Assembly (NCBI GenBank): GCA_012842035.1
Contig: DUTO01000054.1
Location: 1 to 23,396, forward strand
Direction of reading: 5' to 3'
DNA length: 23,396 nt
Source: Clostridia bacterium
Lineage (GTDB): Bacteria > Bacillota > Peptococcia > DRI-13 > DTU073
The position numbers and the translations under genes were made by a program. Below are positions 1-6,647 of the stretch, piece by piece; position 1 is the stretch's first letter, and every line of letters begins with the position of its first letter. The notes beneath the pieces are model-generated. The model ran no database searches. It was not told the origin of the DNA and saw nothing but the letters and a program-made list of their open reading frames with translations.

Positions 1-147
1 CTTCCCCTCAATTTGACCCACAACTTTATTCCCTCCCGGATCCAGAACACCATCTTCGCCGGTGACATCATCTTTAAATAATAAAAGGACTTGACCTGCT
101 TCATTTTCAAAAACAGTTTTCGTCTTTCCTTCACAAAGTTTCTTCAC
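1..147 (-). CDS. purC: SAICAR synthetase (PurC), N-terminal part only, cut by the window edge
   Basis: Phosphoribosylaminoimidazole-succinocarboxamide synthase joins aspartate to CAIR using ATP in de novo purine synthesis. Only the first 49 codons are present; the rest lies beyond base 1. The visible protein contains the N-terminal signature LCEGKTKTVF, then FKDDVTGEDGVLDPGGN and IEGK, which matches the ATP-binding start of clostridial PurC. I chose the GTG at 145-147 as start because it lies about 8 nt behind an AAGGTGG box and gives the usual VKKL(Y/C)EGK beginning; in-frame GTGs at 154-159 overlap that box. The gene begins 13 nt after the leuS stop, so the two are probably co-transcribed from the leuS T-box promoter. 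In Bacillus purC sits inside the pur operon; here it is apart from purLFMNHD. Identity is judged from a short fragment but the motif match is good. Confidence 0.85.
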   Translation of the reverse strand, partial: MKKLCEGKTKTVFENEAGQVLLLFKDDVTGEDGVLDPGGNKVVGQIEGK

Positions 148-160
148 TTTTTCCACCACC

Positions 161-2641
161 TTAACTTATAACAACATTAACTAATTTGCCCGGCACGACA
201 ATAACTCTTTTAATCTCCTTACCAATAGCTGTCTTTTGCACTCTCTCCGTATTTAAAGCTAATTTTTCTATTTCTTCTCGACTTATTTCCACAGGCACAA
301 TAAGATGTTCTCTTACTTTACCATTAATCTGTAAAACAATTTCTATTTCTTCGGTTTTAAGAGCTTCTTCATCATACTCCGGCCAAGACTGCAAATGTAT
401 ACTTTCTTGATGTCCCACCGCCTCCCAAAGTTCCTCACTCAGATGGGGCGTAAAAGGTGCTAAAATGGTCAAAAGCATCTCTATGGCTTCGCGAAGTAAT
501 GGGGCATTCTGTTTTTCTTCTTCACGATAATGATAAAGACCATTGACAAATTCCATAATCGCACTAATTGCCGTATTAAAGTTAAAACGAAGTTCTAAGT
601 CCTCCGTAACTCTCTTGATTGTACTATGCATAAGCCGGCGCAAATCTTGATCTGCAGAAGAAAGATCTTGAGTCGAAACAAACTTCTCTTTATTTTGCTT
701 TAAGTCCTGAAGATAATGGTAAATAAGACGCCACACGCGATTAATAAAACGGTAACTACCCTCTACACCACGGTCACTCCACTCCAAATCTCTTTCCGGT
801 GGAGCCGCAAATAAGATAAAGAGGCGAGCCGTTTCCGCACCATATTTTTTAATAATCTCTTCCGGACTCACTACATTACTTTTAGACTTAGACATCTTCA
901 ACCCATCTTTAAGCACCATCCCCTGTGTCAGCAAATTCTGAAACGGTTCTCGAGCCTCAAGCAGACCAAAATCAGCCAATGCTTTCGTAAAGAAACGAGC
1001 ATACATTAAATGCATAATCGCATGTTCAACTCCACCAATATATTGGTCGACATTCATCCAGTAATCTGCTTTCTCCCTTCTAAAGGCTTCTTCTGTATTT
1101 TGCGAGTCAGTATAACGTAAAAAATACCAACAAGAACAAACAAAAGTATCCATCGTATCAGTTTCTCGTGTCGCCGCTCCGCCACACTGAGGACACGTTG
1201 TATGAAGAAACTCAGGGTAATTATTAAGAGGCGATTCCCCTGTAGGACGAAATTCCACATCAAGAGGAAGGATTACGGGTAAATCTTTCTCCGGTACCGA
1301 AAGTGTGCCACATTGTTCACAATAAACAATAGGAATGGGTGCTCCCCAATAACGCTGGCGAGAAATCAACCAATCTCTTAAGCGATAATTAACCATAAAC
1401 TTACCGGCTCCTTTTTCCTCCAAAAACTCCGCTACTTTACGCCGACCTTCTGCACTGGTTAAACCATTAAAAGAACCGGAATTGATCATCATCCCATCCT
1501 CAACATAAGCCTCCGTCATTTCCGCCTCATTTGTTTTTTGCTCAAGTGGTTGAATCACAAAACGGATAGGAAGGTTATATTTCCGAGCAAACATAAAGTC
1601 ACGCTCATCATGAGCCGGTACACCCATAACTGCTCCTGTTCCATACTCATACAAAACATAATTAGTCACCCAAATCGGTACTTTTTCCTGATTAATCGGA
1701 TTAATTGCATAAGCACCAGTGAAAATCCCTTCTTTTTCTGTTTCGGCAGAGGTACGATCTATTTCAGTCATCTGCTGCACTTTTTTGACAAAGTCTTGCA
1801 CCGATTGTTCATAATTAGTACCAGCAATTAACTTCTTCACCAGTGGATGCTCAGGTGCCAACACCACATACGTCACACCAAAAACGGTATCTTGCCGTGT
1901 CGTATAAACAGGTATTTTTTCACCTGTTTTTTCTACGGTAAAATATATTTCGGCCCCTTCACTACGTCCAATCCAATTTTCCTGCATAATTTTGACCTTA
2001 TCCGGCCAACCCGGCAAATCAGCTAAACTATCTAAAAGCTCTTGCGCATAATCAGTAATCCGAAAATACCACTGTTCCAATGCTTTTTTATCTACAGGAG
2101 TATCACAACGCTCACAAGCACCATTAACCACCTGTTCATTAGCTAAAACTGTATTACAATCAGAACACCAATTGACATACCCCTTTTTCTTATAAGCTAA
2201 ACCATGTTTATAGAATTGCAGGAACAGCCACTGTGTCCATTTATAATAATCAGGCAGAGAAGTCGTTACCTCTCTCGACCAGTCATAACTTAATCCCATC
2301 GCTTTCAGTTGTTCTTTCATGCTTTTAATATTATCCATTGTCCACTTAGCAGGGGGAATATGATTCTGAATCGCCGCATTTTCTGCCGGAAGACCAAAGG
2401 AGTCCCAACCCATGGGATGCAGAACATTATAACCTCTCATCGTCTTAAAACGAGCCACTACATCACCAATAGAATAATTACGCACATGCCCCATATGCAA
2501 TTTCCCCGAAGGATAAGGAAACATTTCTAAACAATAATATTTTTCTTCTGGGGAATCTTCCTCAACCCGATATAACTCCTCCTTCTCCCATCTATCTTGC
2601 CATTTTTTTTCTACTTCTTTAAAATTATACTTTTCTTGCAC
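161..2641 (-). CDS. leuS: Leucyl-tRNA synthetase
   Basis: Class Ia synthetase that charges tRNA-Leu in the cytoplasm. Visible are the HIGH-type motif HMGHVRN near residue 49, a CxxC...CxxC zinc module (WCSDCN and CERCD), the CP1 editing domain with TTRQDTVFG, a second Cys pair region (YCEQC, CPQC), the catalytic stretch around DTFVCSCWYF, the KMSKS loop (LKMSKSKSNVV) and a C-terminal anticodon-binding and tail domain. I place the start at the GTG at 2639-2641 (826 residues): it has a strong GAGGAGG box 8 nt upstream and gives VQEKYNFKEVEKKW, the usual LeuRS beginning. A GTG nine codons earlier would put the ribosome binding site inside the coding region. Expression is controlled by the T-box leader directly upstream. 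Oddities: Gln in place of the common Pro of TTRPDT, and Cys residues where many LeuRS have FVDSSWYF. Confidence 0.98.
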   Translation of the reverse strand: MQEKYNFKEVEKKWQDRWEKEELYRVEEDSPEEKYYCLEMFPYPSGKLHMGHVRNYSIGDVVARFKTMRGYNVLHPMGWDSFGLPAENAAIQNHIPPAKWTMDNIKSMKEQLKAMGLSYDWSREVTTSLPDYYKWTQWLFLQFYKHGLAYKKKGYVNWCSDCNTVLANEQVVNGACERCDTPVDKKALEQWYFRITDYAQELLDSLADLPGWPDKVKIMQENWIGRSEGAEIYFTVEKTGEKIPVYTTRQDTVFGVTYVVLAPEHPLVKKLIAGTNYEQSVQDFVKKVQQMTEIDRTSAETEKEGIFTGAYAINPINQEKVPIWVTNYVLYEYGTGAVMGVPAHDERDFMFARKYNLPIRFVIQPLEQKTNEAEMTEAYVEDGMMINSGSFNGLTSAEGRRKVAEFLEEKGAGKFMVNYRLRDWLISRQRYWGAPIPIVYCEQCGTLSVPEKDLPVILPLDVEFRPTGESPLNNYPEFLHTTCPQCGGAATRETDTMDTFVCSCWYFLRYTDSQNTEEAFRREKADYWMNVDQYIGGVEHAIMHLMYARFFTKALADFGLLEAREPFQNLLTQGMVLKDGLKMSKSKSNVVSPEEIIKKYGAETARLFILFAAPPERDLEWSDRGVEGSYRFINRVWRLIYHYLQDLKQNKEKFVSTQDLSSADQDLRRLMHSTIKRVTEDLELRFNFNTAISAIMEFVNGLYHYREEEKQNAPLLREAIEMLLTILAPFTPHLSEELWEAVGHQESIHLQSWPEYDEEALKTEEIEIVLQINGKVREHLIVPVEISREEIEKLALNTERVQKTAIGKEIKRVIVVPGKLVNVVIS

Positions 2642-2684
2642 CGTGTCTTCCTCCTCGCTAAAATACACTCATCCTTTATTATGT

Positions 2685-2963
2685 TAAAAATTAAGCCTCT
2701 CATCCCTAAAAAGGGACGCGAGGCTTGTTCACGCGGTACCACCCTTGTTGATAATTATTTGCTGAAATTATAATAATTATCCACTTCGTTTACTGATAAC
2801 GGGTTTTCTCCCCGAGCGAAACTAACTTTTGATTCCGCTTACTCTAGGACGAGTTCAATTATAGCTCCATACTGCCTCACACCCACCGACAGCTCTCTGC
2901 TATGTTTCCATAATTTACTACTTCCTATCATTGTTTTTATTAATATAAAATTTGTTAATACAT
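2685..2963 (-). ncRNA. T-box leader of leuS (specifier CUC, Leu)
   Basis: This untranslated leader senses uncharged tRNA-Leu and lets transcription continue into leuS. The diagnostic T-box sequence AGGGTGGTACCGCG is at 2732-2745 (minus strand). Its UGGU bulge would pair with an ACCA acceptor end. Stem I carries the AGAGAGCTG...GGTGGGTG elements around 2875-2900 and the specifier region GAACTC, with CUC (leucine) at 2851-2853. A terminator hairpin that competes with the antiterminator lies at 2686-2726. The leader occupies essentially all of the gene-free stretch between leuS and the upstream small gene. Confidence 0.95.
2686..2726 (-). terminator. Regulated intrinsic terminator of the leuS T-box
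   Basis: On the minus strand the arms AAGCCTC (2720-2726) and GAGGCTT (2693-2699) pair, with an inner TCCCT/AGGGA extension closed by a T-rich loop, and are followed by a run of five T (2686-2690). The 5' arm lies just behind the conserved T-box sequence, as expected for a terminator that is mutually exclusive with the antiterminator. Confidence 0.9.
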
Positions 2964-2970
2964 GTATGCA

Positions 2971-2999
2971 ATTATACCTATCTCCACACCGTAAGTCAA
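2971..2999 (-). promoter_or_regulatory. Sigma-A-type promoter for the leuS leader
   Basis: Minus strand: -35 TTGACT at 2994-2999, a 17-nt spacer, and -10 TATAAT at 2971-2976. Transcription should start near 2963, just ahead of T-box stem I. The 12-nt stretch around the -10 (ATAGGTATAATT) is identical to that in the promoter at 3316-3344. Confidence 0.85.
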
Positions 3000-3012
3000 A
3001 TCTAACTTCACT

Positions 3013-3282
3013 TCACTCGCTGAAAAATAAATTCCCCTTAATTGAAAAAGTAAATTCCTCGTGCCTACTCACTTTATCTTCAATTCGCTCCAACTGGTCA
3101 GTATGTTGTACATAACCATCATGCAAAACTGAAATCTTCGGTGAAATTTCATTTTCAAGCTGTAATTCGATTTTTTGCACACGCCTTTCCAATTCTTTGA
3201 TATCCTGACGCAAACACGTCATATCCTCAGCAAGCTGAGCCAAATAACTCATAACTTTTTCTTCAAATTGCTGATTAGCCAT
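3013..3282 (-). CDS. Small coiled-coil protein of unknown function (89 aa)
   Basis: I do not recognise a named family. The 89-residue product is charged and soluble, with no signal peptide or membrane segment. Residues about 5-75 read as a nearly continuous amphipathic helix with heptad-like spacing of Leu, Ile and Val (for example LRQDIKELERRVQKIELQLE), so a dimeric or trimeric coiled coil is likely. The ATG at 3280-3282 has an AAGGGG box about 7 nt upstream. It lies between the permease at 3363 and the leuS promoter, reads in the same direction as both, and has its own promoter at 3316-3344. No terminator is evident before the leuS promoter. Coding status is supported by start, ribosome binding site, promoter and ordered helical periodicity; function is unknown. 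Confidence 0.75.
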   Translation of the reverse strand: MANQQFEEKVMSYLAQLAEDMTCLRQDIKELERRVQKIELQLENEISPKISVLHDGYVQHTDQLERIEDKVSRHEEFTFSIKGNLFFSE

Positions 3283-3315
3283 GAAGGTACCCCTTCAGCA
3301 TCCCATTTTAACCTA

Positions 3316-3344
3316 ATTATACCTATTCGACATCAAGACAGCAA
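3316..3344 (-). promoter_or_regulatory. Promoter for the small coiled-coil gene
   Basis: Minus strand: -35 TTGCTG at 3339-3344, 17-nt spacer, perfect -10 TATAAT at 3316-3321. Predicted start near 3309 would give a leader of roughly 27 nt before the ATG at 3282. Confidence 0.75.
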
Positions 3345-3362
3345 GCACTTTTTTCTGTCAAT

Positions 3363-4529
3363 TCAAACTAAGCTCCCAAAAATAAATCCACTAATTGTCG
3401 ACATCACAATCACTAATATAATAAATGTTAACGTTTTTTTAGTCCCCATAATACTGCGAATAACCAACATACTAGGTAAGCTCAAAGCCGGACCGGATAA
3501 TAAAAGAGCCAGCACCGGTCCTTTACCCATTCCTGCTCCCATTAATCCTTGAATAATAGGCACTTCCGTCAAAGTAGCAAAATACATAAACGCCCCAAAG
3601 ATAGACGCAATAAAATTAGCACCTAAAGAATTTCCGCCCACAAGGGAAGAAATCCATTGGACCGGAATAATGCCCCCCTCAGTACCCGGTCTGCCCATCA
3701 GAAAACCGGCCAGCAAGACACCTACCAACAATAAAGGGAGAATCTTTTGGGCAAAGTCCCAAGTAGCCTCCACCCATTGACGTAATTCTTCTTTAACAAA
3801 CCACTGCCGAAGAATATAAGCTAGAATAAGTAAGAAAACCATGGTAATAGGCCAGTGTACCTGATAAACAGCAAACCAAAAACCTCCGGAGGATTGCGGT
3901 TTAGCCCAGGCAGCAAAAATAAGGATTAGGACTAAAATAACGAAGTAAAAAAGATTTTGCCAACCACTTCTTCTTTCTGCATATTTCTCCTCCTCGAAAA
4001 TAAGACTATTTCTCGCGGCATCCTCCTTTCCATAAAGCAAAGCCATAACTAAACCAATGACTACAGCAAACAAGACCGCACCTACTACACGGGCTACCCC
4101 TATTTCCCAGCCTAAAATCCGAGCAGTGAGAATAATGGCCAAAACATTAATCGCCGGGCCGGAATAAAGAAAAGCTACGGCCGGACCAATCCCCGCACCT
4201 CTGCTGTATAAGCCGGCAAAAAGCGGTAAAACCGTACACGAACAAACAGCCAATATCGCCCCCGAAACAGAAGCTACTGAATAGGACAACCATTTCTTTG
4301 CTCCAGCCCCAAAGTACTTTAACACCGCGTTTTGAGAAATAAAAATAGCAATTGCTCCCGCAATGAAAAAAGCCGGCACTAAGCAAAACAAAACATGTTC
4401 CCGCGCATATTCACTCAACATTTTAAAAGCTTCTAAGGTAGCCGTCTCCACCGCCAGATTACTAAAAGGAATAAAATAGACTGCTGCAAATACTAAAACG
4501 TATAATAAAAACTTATTTCCCTCTTTCAT
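3363..4529 (-). CDS. ArsP/DUF318-family permease (first of two)
   Basis: Integral membrane permease of the family that includes ArsP (trivalent organoarsenical efflux). The roughly 388-residue protein has about ten hydrophobic segments, with a soluble loop near residues 165-195. The family hallmark is the Cys-Ser-Cys motif in VCSCTVLPLFAGLYSRGAGIG (Cys 96 and 98), followed by AFLYSGPAINVLAIILTARI; a second half-repeat ends in LLLSGPALSLPSML. I chose ATG at 4527-4529, behind GGGAAGTGAT, rather than a GTG three codons upstream. It is the last gene of a leftward operon, 15 nt after the thioredoxin-like gene, in the order regulator-thioredoxin-permease. That grouping suggests a thiol-reactive metalloid or metal substrate, but the substrate cannot be read from sequence. 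Membership of the family is secure; the name arsP is not. Confidence 0.9.
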   Translation of the reverse strand: MKEGNKFLLYVLVFAAVYFIPFSNLAVETATLEAFKMLSEYAREHVLFCLVPAFFIAGAIAIFISQNAVLKYFGAGAKKWLSYSVASVSGAILAVCSCTVLPLFAGLYSRGAGIGPAVAFLYSGPAINVLAIILTARILGWEIGVARVVGAVLFAVVIGLVMALLYGKEDAARNSLIFEEEKYAERRSGWQNLFYFVILVLILIFAAWAKPQSSGGFWFAVYQVHWPITMVFLLILAYILRQWFVKEELRQWVEATWDFAQKILPLLLVGVLLAGFLMGRPGTEGGIIPVQWISSLVGGNSLGANFIASIFGAFMYFATLTEVPIIQGLMGAGMGKGPVLALLLSGPALSLPSMLVIRSIMGTKKTLTFIILVIVMSTISGFIFGSLV

Positions 4530-4544
4530 AACTATCACTTCCCA

Positions 4545-4787
4545 CTATTTTTGTGATGCCTGAATAATTTCAGCTATTTCTTCTTTTGCTGGTAATTTTC
4601 CACTGATTTTTACTTCGCCATCAATAATTAACCCCGGCGTCAATAAAATACCTGTCTTCACAATTTCTTTTATCTCGGAAATTTTTCCTATTTCCGCATT
4701 AATCTGCAATTCCTCTACTACTTCTCGTACAAGCTCCTCTAACTTCCGACATTTAGCACACCCGGTTCCTACTATTTTAATTTCCAT
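4545..4787 (-). CDS. Small thioredoxin-like CxxC protein (MTH895/TM0996 type)
   Basis: An 80-residue redox protein of the small thioredoxin/glutaredoxin-like group. The N-terminus reads MEIKIVGTGCAKCRKLEE, with the active CAKC at residues 10-13 at the start of the first helix, and the cis-proline region follows as LLTPGLIIDGEV. It is cytoplasmic, without signal peptide. The ATG at 4785-4787 lies 3 nt after the arsR stop and behind a GGGGGTT box, and the permease gene follows within 15 nt, so the three form one operon. Members of this group are commonly encoded next to DUF318 permeases; a role in reducing or handing over a thiol-bound ligand to the permease is an inference. Confidence 0.9.
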   Translation of the reverse strand: MEIKIVGTGCAKCRKLEELVREVVEELQINAEIGKISEIKEIVKTGILLTPGLIIDGEVKISGKLPAKEEIAEIIQASQK

Positions 4788-4790
4788 TAT

Positions 4791-5168
4791 TTATAACCCC
4801 CTATTTTTTTGCTTTGTTTTCTCCCGTAAGTCCTGACATGTCAACCCACTGCTTTTGTACTTTTTTACTCTCTGTAAGTCACGTTTGCATTCCGGCAAGT
4901 CTTTAAACTTCCCCTTTAGATACTGATACAATAATTTATTTTCTGCAATAAATTGCTGATTTAAACGATAATAAACCCACTGAGCTTCTTTATTAAAAGT
5001 AATCACCTGTACTTGTTTCAACCTGTTTAAATGCCTAGAAGCATTAGATTGACTGATTCCTAAAATTATTTCTATTTCCCCGACACAACATTCTTGCCAC
5101 CCTAATAAATGAATTATTCTCAGCCTCGTCTCATCCCCCAATACTTTAAATATTTCTGCTAAGTTCAC
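4791..5168 (-). CDS. ArsR/SmtB-family repressor (first of two)
   Basis: A winged-helix repressor of 125 residues. It begins NLAEIFKVLGDETRLRIIHLL, the standard ArsR start, followed by the recognition helix ISQSNASRHLNRL and the wing with WVYYRLN. Cys27 and Cys28 (QECCVGEI) sit where ArsR proteins carry the metal-binding ELCVCDL box, and further Cys occur in the C-terminal tail (ECKRDL, LTCQDL). I chose GTG at 5166-5168 because GGGAGGTGA lies 7 nt upstream; an ATG eleven codons earlier lacks this support. It is first in the leftward operon and very likely represses its own promoter at 5212-5240. The pair CC instead of CxC means the sensing site may differ from classical ArsR. Ligand unknown. 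Confidence 0.93.
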   Translation of the reverse strand: MNLAEIFKVLGDETRLRIIHLLGWQECCVGEIEIILGISQSNASRHLNRLKQVQVITFNKEAQWVYYRLNQQFIAENKLLYQYLKGKFKDLPECKRDLQRVKKYKSSGLTCQDLREKTKQKNRGL

Positions 5169-5211
5169 TATCTCACCTCCCAGGCATATGACTATATTCA
5201 ATTATGCTCAT

Positions 5212-5240
5212 ATAATATGCTACGATTAAAGAAATGTCAA
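5212..5240 (-). promoter_or_regulatory. Leftward promoter of the arsR-thioredoxin-permease operon
   Basis: Minus strand: perfect -35 TTGACA at 5235-5240, 17-nt spacer, -10 TATTAT at 5212-5217. The -10 is embedded in AGCATATTATATGA, nearly the same as the sequence around the rightward -10 at 5310-5315, which suggests a shared operator. Confidence 0.85.
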
Positions 5241-5286
5241 TAGTTATTTAATCGCTTCTAGAGGAAGGTTTTCCCAATTATTGTTA

Positions 5287-5315
5287 TTGACATTTTATGA
5301 GAAACTGCATATTAT
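5287..5315 (+). promoter_or_regulatory. Rightward promoter of the second arsR-permease operon
   Basis: Plus strand: -35 TTGACA at 5287-5292, 17-nt spacer, -10 TATTAT at 5310-5315. It mirrors the leftward promoter in -35, spacing and -10, including the shared GCATATTATA. Transcription would start near 5322, leaving a leader of about 90 nt that contains two palindromes. Confidence 0.85.
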
Positions 5316-5327
5316 AAGTATTAGCTT

Positions 5328-5367
5328 ACATCAAAAGTTTTTGATGTGTACATCTAAATTTTTTGAT
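5328..5367. promoter_or_regulatory. Tandem ATCAAAA-type palindromes, likely ArsR operators
   Basis: ACATCAAAA and TTTTGATGT form a 9-bp inverted repeat with a 2-nt centre at 5328-5347. A second related box, ATCTAAATTTTTTGAT, lies at 5352-5367. The two boxes start 22 bp apart (5330 and 5352), about two helical turns. They sit between the rightward promoter and the second arsR gene, where binding would block transcription. Operator function is inferred. Confidence 0.55.
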
Positions 5368-5411
5368 ATATCCAATAACACTTAAATACTCTAAGAAAGA
5401 GGTGAGTTTTT

Positions 5412-5699
5412 ATGGAATTATTAAACCAATATGTTCAACAATTTAATGCTCTTGCTGATGAGTTTCGTCTAAAAATACTTCTCTATTTATATCTACATGG
5501 CGAACAATGTGTGTGTGAAATTTGTGATTATTTTAAAATTGGGCAATCAAACATTTCTTACCATCTAAAAGTACTTTGTGAGGCAAATCTTCTGCAGAAA
5601 AGACAAGTAGCCGTATGGAATTATTACTCACTTAATAAATCTAGTAACATGTATCCTCTCTTAACTAATCTTTTACAAAAAATAAAGGTAAAGGACTGA
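5412..5699 (+). CDS. ArsR/SmtB-family repressor (second of two)
   Basis: A 95-residue winged-helix regulator, close to the minimal ArsR length. It contains FNALADEFRLKILLYL, then the metal-binding box EQCVCEIC (Cys33, Cys35, Cys38), the recognition helix IGQSNISYHLKVL and the wing AVWNYYSL. The CVC pair at this position is the classical alpha-3 arsenic/antimony-type site, and Cys38 and Cys56 could add ligands. The ATG follows AGAGGTGAG at good spacing. It starts the rightward operon, 7 nt ahead of the permease gene, and has its own promoter and palindromes upstream. It is only distantly similar to the regulator at 4791-5168, so this is not a recent duplication. Ligand is inferred, not shown. 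Confidence 0.93.
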   Translation: MELLNQYVQQFNALADEFRLKILLYLYLHGEQCVCEICDYFKIGQSNISYHLKVLCEANLLQKRQVAVWNYYSLNKSSNMYPLLTNLLQKIKVKD

Positions 5700-5706
5700 A
5701 GAAACT

Positions 5707-6633
5707 ATGTTACAAACTGCTAATTTACTCAATGTGGGGCAAGTTTTTTTAACAATTATAGGTGAACTAATCTTACTCTTCATGGGCATAAGTTTTCTGG
5801 TCGCTCTAATTCAAAAATATTTATCTAAAGAAAGAATTAAAACTATTCTTTCGACACCCCGCAAAGGTGTCAATAGTATTATCGGAGCAATCTTAGGTAG
5901 TTTAACACCTTTTTGTTCCTGCTCTACTATTCCCATTCTGGTAGGCTTATTTAAAAGCGAGGCCCCTTTTTGTGGCGCGATGTCTTTTCTCTTAACCTCA
6001 CCGATCCTCAACCCGGCGATTATTGCCCTTTTTTTAACTTTTTTCGGATTAAAAGTAACCATTATCTATACCCTTTTCACTTTTGTTTTTGCTGTAATCA
6101 TTGGTCTTTTCCTTGATAAAATAGGCATGGAAAAAGAAATAAAAAAGGTTACAATTAAAGGTGGAGAACAAGAAGAAAATTTTACCTATGAAAAGCTTAC
6201 AGGAACCTTCTGGGAGAAAAATAAAATTGTTTTTAAATACGCCTTAAATGATGCCTTAGCTTTATTTAAACAGGTTTTCCCTTATCTACTGTTAGGTGCG
6301 GGTATCGGAGCCTTTATCTATGGTTTTGTTCCGGAAAATTTATTAGCTGACTTTGCAGGTAAATCTAACCTTTTTGCTGTTCCTCTGGCAGCCCTAATCG
6401 GCATCCCGATGTATATTAGAACAGAAACGATGATTCCTATTGCCCAAGTCCTGATTACCAAAGGAGTCAGTTATGGTACGGTAATTGCCTTAATTATTGG
6501 TGGGGCCGGAGCTAGTATTCCCGAACTTACTTTACTTGCCGCTATGTTTAAGAAAAGAATGATGATAGCCTTCATTCTTTCTGTACTATTTGTCGCGATC
6601 ATTACCGGCTATATCTTTAATTTAATCTTTTAG
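5707..6633 (+). CDS. ArsP/DUF318-family permease (second of two)
   Basis: A 308-residue membrane permease with about eight hydrophobic segments. It carries the family Cys-Ser-Cys motif in LTPFCSCSTIPILVGLF (Cys70, Cys72), a further Cys at 89 (APFCGAMSF), and LLTSPILNPAIIALFLTFFG. A charged cytoplasmic loop lies around residues 140-175, and the second half has GIPMYIRTETMIPIAQVL and GGAGASIPELTLLAAMF. It differs clearly from the permease at 3363-4529 in length and sequence and belongs to the shorter subgroup. Its ATG lies 7 nt after the arsR stop with only a weak GAAG box, so translation may be coupled. A 39-residue Cys-rich gene follows 14 nt downstream. A thiol-reactive metalloid or metal substrate is likely but not identifiable. 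Confidence 0.9.
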   Translation: MLQTANLLNVGQVFLTIIGELILLFMGISFLVALIQKYLSKERIKTILSTPRKGVNSIIGAILGSLTPFCSCSTIPILVGLFKSEAPFCGAMSFLLTSPILNPAIIALFLTFFGLKVTIIYTLFTFVFAVIIGLFLDKIGMEKEIKKVTIKGGEQEENFTYEKLTGTFWEKNKIVFKYALNDALALFKQVFPYLLLGAGIGAFIYGFVPENLLADFAGKSNLFAVPLAALIGIPMYIRTETMIPIAQVLITKGVSYGTVIALIIGGAGASIPELTLLAAMFKKRMMIAFILSVLFVAIITGYIFNLIF

Positions 6634-6647
6634 AGGAGGTGTAAAAA

